Source: Streptococcus parasanguinis
GTDB taxonomy: Bacteria; Bacillota; Bacilli; Lactobacillales; Streptococcaceae
Direction of reading: 5' to 3'
DNA length: 64,000 bases
Assembly: GCF_018499505.1 (NCBI RefSeq)
Contig: NZ_JAHDAC010000003.1
Coordinates: 1-64,000 of the forward strand
Part shown: one piece after another, positions 32,874 through 42,719 of the stretch
Position numbering within the stretch: position 1 is the stretch's first letter
Layout: each line of letters opens with the position of its first letter
Translations under genes and position numbers: made by a program
Notes under the pieces: generated by a model
Seen by the model: only the letters and a program-made list of their open reading frames with translations
The model's database searches: none
What the model was told of the DNA's origin: nothing

Positions 32874-33700
32874 AATCAGCAATGTATTTTGAAGAAACGC
32901 AGGCCTTGATGCAAACCTTTAGCCAGGAGGATCAAGTTTATTTCCAAGATCTCTGGGATTATTTCAATTTTGCAGGTTTTTTATATGAGGAGAAGGCCTT
33001 AAGAGAGCAGGTCTATAATTTGGCGCTAGATTTTTCGCAAGCAAGCGGAGATGGCCTCACGGCAAAGGATTATTTTGGTCTCGATCCAAAGGGAATGGCA
33101 GACCAAATTATCGAAAATATGCCCAAAGAATCGACGCGGTCTGTTCTAAAATATGGGGCTATCTTTTCAGGTATTGTGATTTTTTATCGCCTCTTAAGTG
33201 ATTTTGCTTCTCAAGCGGTCCTTGTGCTCAAGCCTCTAGTCTATTTGACCGACATCATTTTGGGACTCCTAACAGTTGGGATGATCTTCTATCTCCTTCG
33301 TCGCCTCATTTTTGCGGAAGAAAAAGCGAAAAAAGCAATTTATGTAGCATTTGTTCTAGTTCTAGGATTCTATTTTGCCGGTGAAATAGTGGGCGTCCGC
33401 TTCTTGCCAGCTCTTGCTTGGTTTGTAGTCCCTAGTCCTTGGGATGCCCTTCTCATGACAGGGGCTAGCGGAGCTCTCATTCTTTGGCAATGGAAAGAAG
33501 AGTTTGGACGAGCTTTCATCTTTCCTATCATCGCATTTTTAGTGGTTGGATTCTTACATCGCTGGACCTTGGCACAAGGAGTTCAGAATCTTGCTATGAC
33601 GGTTCTTCTGCCCACAGTGATCATCGTCTTTGGGCTAGTTATTTATTATTGGTTTACGATTCGTGCTTTGAAAAAGAATAGGATGGAAAGTGATAAATAG
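32870..33700 (+). CDS. Membrane protein with DUF1129-like architecture (second of a pair)
   Basis: This 276-aa paralogue of the previous gene has an N-terminal domain with SQEDQVYFQDL, REQVYNLALDF and DYFGLDPKGMADQII, then six predicted helices. It starts at ATG 32870 through an ATGA overlap, so all three genes of the PadR operon are coupled. A hairpin terminator follows at once. The membrane parts of the two proteins have drifted apart, while the DYFG-DP motif is kept. Confidence 0.65.
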   Translation: MKSAMYFEETQALMQTFSQEDQVYFQDLWDYFNFAGFLYEEKALREQVYNLALDFSQASGDGLTAKDYFGLDPKGMADQIIENMPKESTRSVLKYGAIFSGIVIFYRLLSDFASQAVLVLKPLVYLTDIILGLLTVGMIFYLLRRLIFAEEKAKKAIYVAFVLVLGFYFAGEIVGVRFLPALAWFVVPSPWDALLMTGASGALILWQWKEEFGRAFIFPIIAFLVVGFLHRWTLAQGVQNLAMTVLLPTVIIVFGLVIYYWFTIRALKKNRMESDK

Positions 33701-33704
33701 AAAG

Positions 33705-33731
33705 AAAAGGGAGAAAAAGAGTCTCCCTTTT
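33705..33731 (+). terminator. Terminator of the PadR operon
   Basis: AAAAGGGAG / CTCCCTTTT forms a 9-bp stem followed by TTTTCTTG, starting 4 bp after the stop. Confidence 0.75.
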
Positions 33732-33777
33732 CTTGTCTAAGTATGATAGAATAAACTCATTAGATGGGAGAATAGAG

Positions 33778-35169
33778 ATGAATTTATTTCGAAAAAAGGG
33801 ACTTGGGCAAGTACACCCAGGTCTAAATCGCCATTTACGTTTATGGGATTTGATCATTTTAGGAATTGGTGCCATGGTGGGGACAGGGATCTTCACGATT
33901 ACGGGAACTGCAGCAGCGAATTTAGCTGGGCCAGCCTTGATCATTTCAATTGTGATTGCGGCCTTTTGCGTTGGCTTATCTGCCCTTTTCTTTGCAGAAT
34001 TTGCATCTCGCATCCCTTCAACCGGTGGAGCCTATAGTTACCTCTATGCCATCTTTGGAGAGTTTCCAGCCTGGATTGCCGGTTGGTTGACCGTGATGGA
34101 ATTTATGACAGCCGTATCAGGGGTGGCTTCAGGTTGGGCTGCTTATTTCAAGGGTTTGTTGGCCAATCTTGGCTGGAGCCTGCCGACAGCTTTAAACGGG
34201 ACTTTTGATCCAGCTAAGGGAACTTATGTGGATCTCTTGCCTATTTTGGTCATGGTCCTCGTCACAGCCTTAGTCCTTATGAATGCAAAGGCTGTCTTAC
34301 GCTTTAATTCCTTGCTGGTCTTACTTAAGTTTTCTGCTCTTGCCTTGTTTATTCTTGTCGGGATTTTTCATCTAAATCCTGGCAACTGGGGAAACTTTGC
34401 CCCTTATGGATTTGGCGAAATCTATGGTGGTCAGGCAGGGATTATGGCTGGAGCTTCGCTCATGTTCTTTGCCTTTCTTGGTTTTGAGTCCATTTCCATG
34501 GCGGTCGATGAAATCAAGGAACCACAAAAGAACGTCCCTCGCGGGATTGTCCTCAGTCTCTTGATCACAACCGTTCTTTATATCTTGGTCACCCTGGTTT
34601 TGACCGGTATGGTTCCTTTTGAGAACTTAAATGTAGAAGACGCGGTTGCCTTTGCCCTCCGTCAGGTCGGAGCTGGCTGGGCTGGAAATTATGTATCGCT
34701 GGTCGCGATTTTGACCCTGATTACTGTCTGCATTTCCATGACCTTTGCCCTTTCACGGATGATTTACAGTTTAGCACGGGATGGTCTTTTGCCAAAAGCT
34801 ATGAAACAACTCGATCCAAAAACCAGAATTCCCAAAAATGCAACACTAGTAGCTGGATCGATGGCAGCCATTGCTGGTGGAGTCTTTCCACTTGCAAGTA
34901 TCGCTTCATTTTTAAATATCTGTACCTTGGCTTACCTGGTTATGTTGGCCTTTGCCCTCTTGAAATTGCGCAAGGAACACGGGGCTCCTGGACCTGGTGA
35001 ATTTAAAACACCCTTGGTTCCAGTCTTGCCAATCCTATCGATTGTGGTCTGTCTGTCCTTTATGACCCAGTATTCCCTATCGACCTGGCTGGCCTTCGGA
35101 GTTGCTCTCTTGATCGGGGTTGGAATTTATTTCGGTTATGGGTATCGCCATTCAGAAGAAAATCAATAA
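33778..35169 (+). CDS. APC family amino acid permease
   Basis: This 463-aa protein has 12 predicted helices. It has the APC helix 1 motif GIGAMVGTGIFTITGTAA, the helix 2-3 region STGGAYSYLYAIFGEFPAWIAGW and helix 6 FFAFLGFESISMAVDEIKEPQKNVPRGI, which is typical of YfnA/CAT-type amino acid/H+ symporters. ATG 33778 follows GGGAG; an earlier in-frame ATG at 33733 lies in the upstream terminator. The substrate is probably a cationic or branched amino acid, but sequence alone does not settle it. The gene is monocistronic. Confidence 0.85.
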   Translation: MNLFRKKGLGQVHPGLNRHLRLWDLIILGIGAMVGTGIFTITGTAAANLAGPALIISIVIAAFCVGLSALFFAEFASRIPSTGGAYSYLYAIFGEFPAWIAGWLTVMEFMTAVSGVASGWAAYFKGLLANLGWSLPTALNGTFDPAKGTYVDLLPILVMVLVTALVLMNAKAVLRFNSLLVLLKFSALALFILVGIFHLNPGNWGNFAPYGFGEIYGGQAGIMAGASLMFFAFLGFESISMAVDEIKEPQKNVPRGIVLSLLITTVLYILVTLVLTGMVPFENLNVEDAVAFALRQVGAGWAGNYVSLVAILTLITVCISMTFALSRMIYSLARDGLLPKAMKQLDPKTRIPKNATLVAGSMAAIAGGVFPLASIASFLNICTLAYLVMLAFALLKLRKEHGAPGPGEFKTPLVPVLPILSIVVCLSFMTQYSLSTWLAFGVALLIGVGIYFGYGYRHSEENQ

Positions 35170-35175
35170 AACATG

Positions 35176-35205
35176 AAAGCTAGAGTAGTAGAACTCTGGC
35201 TTTTT
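35176..35205 (+). terminator. Terminator of the amino acid permease gene
   Basis: AAAGCTAGAGT / ACTCTGGCTTT forms an 11-bp stem with one G-T pair, followed by a T run. Confidence 0.75.
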
Positions 35206-35274
35206 ACATAGAGAAAGCTCTTTTTTTGGTATAATTAAGGGAGAAAGTTAAATAGATAACAAAGGAGAAAAAAC

Positions 35275-35511
35275 ATGACATTTGAAGAGATTTTACCAGG
35301 CTTAAAGGCTAAGAAAAAATATGTACGAACGGGTTGGGGCGGAGCAGAAAACTATGTCCAATTGTTTGATACCATTGAGCAAAATGGGGTGGCTCTGGAA
35401 GTGACACCTTATTTCCTCATTAATGTCTCTGGTGAGGGTGAAGGTTTCTCCATGTGGAGTCCAACTCCTTGTGATATTTTAGCGACAGATTGGGTGGAAG
35501 TCCATGACTAA
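35275..35511 (+). CDS. DUF2829 / Tad2-like small protein
   Basis: This 78-aa protein has the family marks: an amino-terminal basic segment LKAKKKYVRTGWGG, a central aliphatic strand (VTPYFLINVS) and the end WSPTPCDILATDWVEV, matching the W-S-T-DxLAxDW signature. DUF2829 is the family of phage protein Tad2, which binds and hides the cyclic ADP-ribose signal of Thoeris defence. ATG 35275 follows AAAGGAG. Here it lies on the chromosome with no phage genes around and overlaps the SDR gene by 8 nt. Whether it binds a nucleotide is unknown. Confidence 0.78.
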   Translation: MTFEEILPGLKAKKKYVRTGWGGAENYVQLFDTIEQNGVALEVTPYFLINVSGEGEGFSMWSPTPCDILATDWVEVHD

Positions 35512-36202
35512 AAGAGTCTTGATTACAGGCGTGAGTTCCGGGATTGGTCTGGCTCAAGCTCGCCTCTTTCTAGAGAAGGGCTACCAGGTCTATGGGGTGG
35601 ACCAGGGAGCGGATCCCCAGTTAGCAGGTGATTTTCATTTCTTGCAACGGGACTTAACTCTTGATTTGACGCCGATTTTCGACTGGTGTCCTGAGGTCGA
35701 TGTCTTGTGCAATACAGCAGGGGTCTTGGACGATTACAAGCCGCTTCTGGAGCAAAGTGCTCAGGAGATTCAGGAGATTTTTGAGATTAACTATGTGACT
35801 CCGGTGGAGCTGACACGGCATTATCTGACTCAAATGTTGGAGAAGAAGCGAGGTATCATCATCAATATGTGCTCCATTGCTTCTAGCCTGGCAGGAGGAG
35901 GCGGCCACGCTTATACTTCCTCCAAGCATGCTCTAGCGGGCTTTACCAAGCAGTTGGCCCTGGATTATGCAGAAGCTGGTATTCAGGTCTTTGGGATTGC
36001 TCCTGGGGCTGTCAAAACAGGCATGACCGCAGCGGATTTTGAACCAGGTGGATTGGCTGACTGGGTAGCCAGTGAGACGCCGATCAAGCGCTGGATTAAG
36101 CCAGAAGAAGTAGCCGAAGTTAGCCTCTTTTTGGCTAGCGGGAAGGCATCTGCCATGCAAGGACAAATCCTGACGATTGATGGTGGTTGGAGTTTGAAGT
36201 AG
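35504..36202 (+). CDS. SDR family oxidoreductase (3-oxoacyl-ACP reductase-like)
   Basis: This 232-aa short-chain dehydrogenase has the cofactor motif TGVSSGIG (8-15), NTAGV in place of the usual NNAG, catalytic Ser in MCSIASS, and YTSSK giving Tyr and Lys of the active site. The C-terminal QGQILTIDGGWSLK is usual for the family. Annotators often call this fabG2-like; the real FabG of streptococci lies in the fab cluster, so this one may serve another ketone. Translation is coupled to the Tad2-like gene. Confidence 0.82.
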   Translation: MTKRVLITGVSSGIGLAQARLFLEKGYQVYGVDQGADPQLAGDFHFLQRDLTLDLTPIFDWCPEVDVLCNTAGVLDDYKPLLEQSAQEIQEIFEINYVTPVELTRHYLTQMLEKKRGIIINMCSIASSLAGGGGHAYTSSKHALAGFTKQLALDYAEAGIQVFGIAPGAVKTGMTAADFEPGGLADWVASETPIKRWIKPEEVAEVSLFLASGKASAMQGQILTIDGGWSLK

Positions 36203-36297
36203 GAGGATGAAAAAGCAAGAGTTGAAATCTTGCTAAGAAATGTAATTGTTTTTTCCTTACTGAAAGAGGATCAAACCTAGGTGAACAATTAAGTTAG

Positions 36298-36580
36298 GAC
36301 AGTGGTGAGACAGGTATTTACCTCTATGCTAAAGAAGATCTTACTGAACGAAATTAAACCTACCAGAGTGATCAGGGTGAATCAGATTTCTTTATGATTG
36401 GTCACGATGGAGATCTAGCCTATTTCACCAAAAAAAGACAGGGATAATAACAATTATGAAGATAACTGAGGGTAAGTTCAGAAGAACTTTTTGAATGGGC
36501 TACCTGAAACCTTAAGAGATTGTTTAGAAGAAACGAATAGTACAATTGATTTGCTAAGTCATTATGGAATGAAGGTGAAA
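36298..36580 (+). pseudogene. Decayed SUKH (SMI1/KNR4)-like immunity gene
   Basis: One frame from 36298 reads SGETGIYLYAKEDLTERN, then a TAA at 36355, then TYQSDQGESDFFMIGHDGD and LAYFTKKRQG with a stop at 36445. Later pieces in other frames read SSEELFEWAT and ETLRDCLEETNSTIDLL. The ERN-x-TY and FFMIGHDGDLAYF segments resemble SUKH proteins, a fold common among immunity proteins to polymorphic toxins. Nonsense and frameshift changes make it non-functional. The rest of 36203-36582 has no other gene. Confidence 0.5.
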
Positions 36581-36582
36581 TC

Positions 36583-37242
36583 ATGATTAAATTAGTGAAT
36601 GTTACTAAATGTTTTAGTGATGGATCGAATGTCAGATACATTTTCAAAAATTGTAATTTTGAATTTAAAAAAGGTAGCACGACTGCAATAGTTGGCCGTT
36701 CTGGATTAGGAAAAACTACTCTTGTTAAATTAATATTAGGGATTACCAGTTTAAATGAAGGGGATATCTTAGTCTGTGGTAGTTCTATTTTAGATATGAA
36801 AAATTTGAGTAAGGTAAGGCGTAGGAATATTGGCTGTGTCTTCCAAAACTTTAATTTGATTTCAGGTTTCACGGTGAAAGAGAATATTCTACTTCCAAGA
36901 TATTTTTTTGAAAATGGAGAGAATAACATTAACGAAATTTGTAACACTTTAGGTCTTTCAAAGGAAATGTTAAGCAAGAGTATTGATAAGATTAGTGGAG
37001 GTGAAAAACAAAGAGTTGCTTTGGCAAGAGCTCTTATTAATAATCCAGAAATATTGATAGCAGATGAACCTACTGGTAATTTAGACGCTGCTAACGAACA
37101 AAATATAATAGAATTGTTGAAGCGGATCAATGAGGAGTTAGGTATCACGATTATAACAGTAACTCATAGTGATAAGGTGGCGAATAGTATGCAGTCTATT
37201 TGCACAGTTGTTGATGGCAAAATTGAGTACGTAAGGAGATGA
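36583..37242 (+). CDS. MacB/LolD-type ABC transporter ATPase
   Basis: This 219-aa ATPase has Walker A GRSGLGKT, Q-loop VFQNFNLISGF, signature ISGGEKQR, Walker B ILIADEPTGNL and H-loop TVTHS. Base use is much richer in A and T than in flanking core genes, suggesting acquisition. It lies 4 bp before its permease. Exporters of this small two-gene type often give immunity to, or export, bacteriocins, but no precursor peptide gene was found nearby. Confidence 0.85.
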   Translation: MIKLVNVTKCFSDGSNVRYIFKNCNFEFKKGSTTAIVGRSGLGKTTLVKLILGITSLNEGDILVCGSSILDMKNLSKVRRRNIGCVFQNFNLISGFTVKENILLPRYFFENGENNINEICNTLGLSKEMLSKSIDKISGGEKQRVALARALINNPEILIADEPTGNLDAANEQNIIELLKRINEELGITIITVTHSDKVANSMQSICTVVDGKIEYVRR

Positions 37243-37246
37243 TAAA

Positions 37247-38449
37247 ATGAATCATTCCATATTATTCATTGCTAAAAGAGATTTAGAAGTTAACAAACGA
37301 AGATATAGATTAGTTCGACTGTCAATAGCGATCTCTGTTTTGCTAATTGTTTTAGTGATGCTCATTTCTAATTCTTTCTATAATAAAATGATTAAAGAAA
37401 TGACTGTAGCAAATAAAAATGTTGTTACTGTTGCCTTTGGTAATAAAGAAAATTCTCTGAATTATAAAGCTTTACCTTTATTTTCTAGTGATGATATTGA
37501 TCGAGTTAAAAAAATAGATGAAGTAAAAAATATTACTGGTGTAAAACTATTATTTACGGATGATATCAAATTCCAAAATGGTAAGACATCGGTTTCCAAT
37601 ACTATCCATTGTCTAGAAGAAAAGTATTTAAAAAACCTGAATATTAGAATTGCTGAAGGGAAATTTCCAGAGAAGGACAATGAAATATTAATCGGAGATT
37701 CCGTACACAAGGCTACATCAATGAATGTCGGAGATACGGTGACTATTAAGATTGATAATCATTATGAAAAGTTTGTAATTTCTGGCATTATAGACAAGCA
37801 AGAAGCGCAGTTATTTTCTACCTTGCCAACAGAAATAAATCAAATGATGGCAATCAATGTAAAAAGTAGTAGCGTTTCATCAAATAAGTATTACTATCTG
37901 AATGCTACTGTAAAAAATGGAACCGATTTAAATGAAGTAGCAAACAAGATAGAAAAGACTGTTTTAAAAAATGAAAATTTAAAACAATCTTTATCAGGAA
38001 CAGGATTAGATGTTGTTGTAGCAACACAACAGGATGTTATCAATATGCTATCCAGATGGTTTTCTTACATCGACCTTTTTATCCTCTTAATCATAATTCT
38101 TATCTCTATTGTAGCGATTATTAATATCATCAATATTCTAGCCATTACCATTCAGGAGAATCATAAACAGATCGCAACTTTTAAAATCATCGGTGCATCT
38201 GATCGACAGATAAAAAGAATATATTTATTTGAAAGCTTCATGATGGGAGTACGAGGTACAAGCGCGGGATTGGTGATAGGAATTGCTATTTCTTATTTGA
38301 TCATCTTTTTGAGTGGATTGCCACTAGATATTGAACTTAGCAGATTGTTGTTCCCGGTATTAATAGGGATACTCACTTCAGTTTTTGCAGGATTATTGGT
38401 ATCTAGAAAAATTACTAAAATTGATATTGAAAAGGTATTAAATCAATAG
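37247..38449 (+). CDS. MacB/FtsX-type ABC transporter permease
   Basis: This 400-aa protein has one N-terminal helix (about 24-46), a MacB-like periplasmic-type domain (about 50-265), then three helices with the FtsX domain containing ENHKQIATFKIIGASDRQIKR. It is AT-rich like its ATPase, so both probably arrived together. About 100 bp of unassigned sequence separate it from the Nudix gene. Confidence 0.82.
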   Translation: MNHSILFIAKRDLEVNKRRYRLVRLSIAISVLLIVLVMLISNSFYNKMIKEMTVANKNVVTVAFGNKENSLNYKALPLFSSDDIDRVKKIDEVKNITGVKLLFTDDIKFQNGKTSVSNTIHCLEEKYLKNLNIRIAEGKFPEKDNEILIGDSVHKATSMNVGDTVTIKIDNHYEKFVISGIIDKQEAQLFSTLPTEINQMMAINVKSSSVSSNKYYYLNATVKNGTDLNEVANKIEKTVLKNENLKQSLSGTGLDVVVATQQDVINMLSRWFSYIDLFILLIIILISIVAIINIINILAITIQENHKQIATFKIIGASDRQIKRIYLFESFMMGVRGTSAGLVIGIAISYLIIFLSGLPLDIELSRLLFPVLIGILTSVFAGLLVSRKITKIDIEKVLNQ

Positions 38450-38547
38450 AGAAGAAATGATTAGGCTCAATAAGAGATGGTGTTGCAAAAGAATAGCTAT
38501 ACTGGTTTCACTATCGACTGAGCTTTGAATGAAAGTAGGAGGATTTG

Positions 38548-39048
38548 ATGGAAATTAAAAATCACTTTGGGGTATACGGAGTCTGTCTTCAAGAGGGAAA
38601 ACTGCTCTGTATTGAAAAAACAAGAGGCCCCTATCAACATCGTTTTGATCTACCGGGTGGTAGTCAGGAACTCGGTGAGGGGTTGACAGAAACCCTCAAG
38701 AGAGAAGTTTTGGAAGAGACAGGCTATACGCTTAGCCGTTATTCAAATCCTAGGATTTATGATGTAATGGTTCAAGAAGAAGAGCAAGACTTCGCAGTTC
38801 ACCATATCATGGCCTTTTATGATATCGTACTCGATTTAGAACGCTCTCAAAAATCCCTTCCTCATGAAGTTCTTGATGGAAGCAATGATTCAGCAAAGGC
38901 AATTTGGCTTCCTGTTGAGCAGATTACCGAAGAAAATACCTCACCCTTAGTATTGAAGGTGAAGGCAGAATTACTAGGATTTCCAGAATTGGACAAGACC
39001 TCTTACATGAATTGGAAGGTGAAACATGCAAAATCAACTGGCTCTTAG
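38548..39048 (+). CDS. Nudix hydrolase
   Basis: This 166-aa protein has the Nudix box GGSQELGEGLTETLKREVLEETGY, matching Gx5Ex7REUxEExGU. These enzymes hydrolyse nucleoside diphosphates linked to another group; the substrate here is not evident. ATG 38548 follows AGGAGG. The 3' end overlaps the next gene by 23 nt, forming a coupled trio with a PEP-utilising-type barrel and an ASCH protein. Confidence 0.82.
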   Translation: MEIKNHFGVYGVCLQEGKLLCIEKTRGPYQHRFDLPGGSQELGEGLTETLKREVLEETGYTLSRYSNPRIYDVMVQEEEQDFAVHHIMAFYDIVLDLERSQKSLPHEVLDGSNDSAKAIWLPVEQITEENTSPLVLKVKAELLGFPELDKTSYMNWKVKHAKSTGS

Positions 39049-39928
39049 TGGCGAAAGAATTGTTGAAAAAATTTACCCACAACTATTTCATCATGTTGGT
39101 ATGATTCGTGGCGAATATTTGGTGAGGGAGATCAGTCAAAATATACTGCTAAAAAGTTGTCAGCAATTTGTAAAAGATTATCTAGACACTATTTGCCATT
39201 TGTACCCAGATGAAGAAGTCTGGTATCGCTTTTCAGAGTTAACAAATGCAGAAGCAAATATTCTAGACGGGACTAAAGAGTATTTTGACGAACGCCACCC
39301 CTTATTTGGATACAGAGGTATCAGGCGTTTGTTGGCGTGTCCAGATGAATTTCAGGCTGAGACAAATGTTGTTACCGAAGTTTTTCAAACCAATCCCAAT
39401 CTGTCTGTTATTTTTCCTTTTGTCAATGATGCCGAACAATTAAAACAAGCTATTACAGTATTGCGTCAGTATGGTTTTACCGGGAAAGTTGGCACGATGA
39501 TTGAATTACCATCAGCTTATTTCGCCTTGGACAGGATACTGGAAACTGGTATTTCAAAGATTGTAGTTGGAATGAATGATTTAACTTCTTTTATTTTTGC
39601 GACTGTGAGAAACAGTCAATGGCATGATATGGAAAGTCCAATTATGTTAGATATGTTGAGACAGATGCAGGATAAAGCAAGGAAGAACAAGATTGATTTT
39701 GCTGTAGCAGGCTATCTGAATACTTCTTTCATACAAAAAATGAATCAGATGGGTATCGAATGTATTCTCCATTACAGCTCTATTCCAGAGATTTTTGATT
39801 TAGAAATTGACCATCCAGACCATCTTAAACATATAAAAGAAGAAAGTAAAAAATTACAAAGGAGAACCCATGACACCTCAAGAAATGTGGAATGCCTACA
39901 AGCAAATCAACCCCTCTATCGGAGATGA
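39026..39928 (+). CDS. Stand-alone PEP-utilising enzyme TIM-barrel protein
   Basis: This 300-aa protein matches the PEP/pyruvate-binding barrel of PEP synthase and pyruvate phosphate dikinase: FGYRGIRRLL, NLSVIFPFVNDAEQL, GTMIELPSAYFALD and GMNDLTSFIF fall in the right order. It lacks the ATP-grasp and swivelling phospho-His domains, and the catalytic Cys motif (GICGE type) is replaced by FAVAGYLNTSF. It may therefore bind PEP or pyruvate without phosphotransfer, or catalyse a different reaction. It overlaps the Nudix gene (23 nt) and the ASCH gene (59 nt); the tail after residue 280 reads through the next ribosome site. Confidence 0.72.
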   Translation: MQNQLALSGERIVEKIYPQLFHHVGMIRGEYLVREISQNILLKSCQQFVKDYLDTICHLYPDEEVWYRFSELTNAEANILDGTKEYFDERHPLFGYRGIRRLLACPDEFQAETNVVTEVFQTNPNLSVIFPFVNDAEQLKQAITVLRQYGFTGKVGTMIELPSAYFALDRILETGISKIVVGMNDLTSFIFATVRNSQWHDMESPIMLDMLRQMQDKARKNKIDFAVAGYLNTSFIQKMNQMGIECILHYSSIPEIFDLEIDHPDHLKHIKEESKKLQRRTHDTSRNVECLQANQPLYRR

Positions 39929-40310
39929 GATAGATGCCTGGGCCTTTGGAGTGGCCCCAGACCTTTTAGCGGAACTGGTCTTTAAAGGCGAAAAAACAGC
40001 AACAGCCTCAGCTTACGACCTCTACGCAATAGAGAACGAACCCCTTCCCCAAGAAGGGACCTTTGATGTCATTTTAGATAGTCAAGATCAGGCTGTCTGC
40101 ATTGTCGAAGTCACAAAGGTTTCCGTTCAGCCTTTTCATCAAGTGTCAGCTGACCATGCCTACAAGGAAGGTGAGGGAGACAAATCTCTAGCTTATTGGC
40201 GTCAGGTTCATGAAGACTTTTTCAAAGACTGCTTAGGAGAAGCAGGACTGGCTTTTACACCTGACAGCAAGGTTGTTTTAGAAGAATTTCGCAAGGTTTA
40301 TCCATTATAG
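39870..40310 (+). CDS. ASCH domain protein
   Basis: This 146-aa protein of the ASCH/PUA-like fold has LVFKGEKTATASAYDLY near residues 37-53 and the conserved end HEDFF, which are family hallmarks. ASCH proteins bind RNA or act as small amidohydrolases on modified nucleosides (for example YqfB-type). The start ATG 39870 follows AAAGGAGAACCC, inside the 3' end of the barrel gene. A terminator follows 6 bp after the stop. Confidence 0.82.
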   Translation: MTPQEMWNAYKQINPSIGDEIDAWAFGVAPDLLAELVFKGEKTATASAYDLYAIENEPLPQEGTFDVILDSQDQAVCIVEVTKVSVQPFHQVSADHAYKEGEGDKSLAYWRQVHEDFFKDCLGEAGLAFTPDSKVVLEEFRKVYPL

Positions 40311-40315
40311 ATACG

Positions 40316-40338
40316 CTCTCCTTTTAGGAGAGTTTTTT
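40316..40338 (+). terminator. Terminator of the Nudix-barrel-ASCH unit
   Basis: CTCTCCT / AGGAGAG stem followed by six T. Confidence 0.8.
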
Positions 40339-40372
40339 GGTTTGGGTCTTATTTTCCAAAAGGGCTAAAAAA

Positions 40373-41793
<1,421 letters not shown>

Positions 41794-41802
41794 GAGATTC
41801 TC

Positions 41803-42348
41803 ATGCAATTTGAAGAAAAAACCATTGAGCGCAAGGAGATTTATCAGGGACCGATTTTCCAAGTGGTCACTGATCAAGTAGAACTACCCGCTGGAAAAGG
41901 CCAAGCGCAGCGTGATTTAATCTTCCATAACGGAGCAGTAGCGGTTTTACCGATCACAGAAGATGGGAAGACGATCTTGGTCAAGCAGTACCGCAAGGCG
42001 ATCGAGAGGACTTCTGTAGAGATCCCAGCAGGGAAGTTAGAAAAGGGAGAAAATGCAGATCCTAAAGCGGCTGCTCTGCGCGAATTGGAAGAAGAAATTG
42101 GCTACACAGCGGATCTAGAGTTGTTGTATGATTTTTATTCTGCCATTGGATTTTGTAATGAGCGGATCAAACTTTATGGTGCGACCAACTTGAAAAAGGT
42201 AGAAAATCCACGTCCACAAGATGCGGATGAGACCTTAGAGTTATTAGAAGTGACCTTGCAGGATGCGAAAGATTTAATCCAAACTGGCGAAATCTGTGAT
42301 GCCAAGACCATCATGGCTATCCAATATTGGGACTTAATCAATAAATAG
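41803..42348 (+). CDS. ADP-ribose pyrophosphatase-type Nudix hydrolase
   Basis: This 181-aa protein has the Nudix box [25 protein letters not shown]. The [29 protein letters not shown] start and the [12 protein letters not shown] loop after the box are typical of the ADP-ribose hydrolase branch (NudF). It is 9 bp from glmU and 11 bp from macP, so it is part of that operon. Confidence 0.88.
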   Translation: MQFEEKTIERKEIYQGPIFQVVTDQVELPAGKGQAQRDLIFHNGAVAVLPITEDGKTILVKQYRKAIERTSVEIPAGKLEKGENADPKAAALRELEEEIGYTADLELLYDFYSAIGFCNERIKLYGATNLKKVENPRPQDADETLELLEVTLQDAKDLIQTGEICDAKTIMAIQYWDLINK

Positions 42349-42359
42349 AGGAGGATCCG

Positions 42360-42695
42360 ATGGGAAAACCTTTATTAACCGATGAAATGATTGAACGAGC
42401 AAGGCGAGGTGAGGACATCACCGGTCCTAATATGGTCGATGCGGAAGAGACGAAAATTATTCGGACAGACCACAGAGGATTTGGCTATGAACGTCCTATG
42501 AGAGAGAGTCGTATGGAGCGTCCACAAGAGCGTTATTCTCAGGATACTGTGCAGATCCAAGTGGAGCCCACAGTGACCAAGAGTCGTCGCATTGAAGAAC
42601 GTAAACAAAGTGTGGTCCAATCCAAACTCAATAAGATTTTGTTCTGGATCATTGTGCTCCTCATTGCCTTGATCATTGCTATTTGGCGTCTATAA
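42360..42695 (+). CDS. macP: Cell wall synthase accessory phosphoprotein MacP
   Basis: This 111-aa protein has a cytoplasmic amino end ([18 protein letters not shown]), a conserved phospho-site region around Thr31 (DAEETKII) and one C-terminal membrane helix (about 90-109). In pneumococcus MacP activates the class A synthase PBP2a and is phosphorylated by StkP at the equivalent threonine. Its place between a Nudix gene and mtnN matches the pneumococcal order. Confidence 0.85.
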   Translation: MGKPLLTDEMIERARRGEDITGPNMVDAEETKIIRTDHRGFGYERPMRESRMERPQERYSQDTVQIQVEPTVTKSRRIEERKQSVVQSKLNKILFWIIVLLIALIIAIWRL

Positions 42696-42719
42696 GGTCG
42701 TCACAAGGAGAGAAACGAC

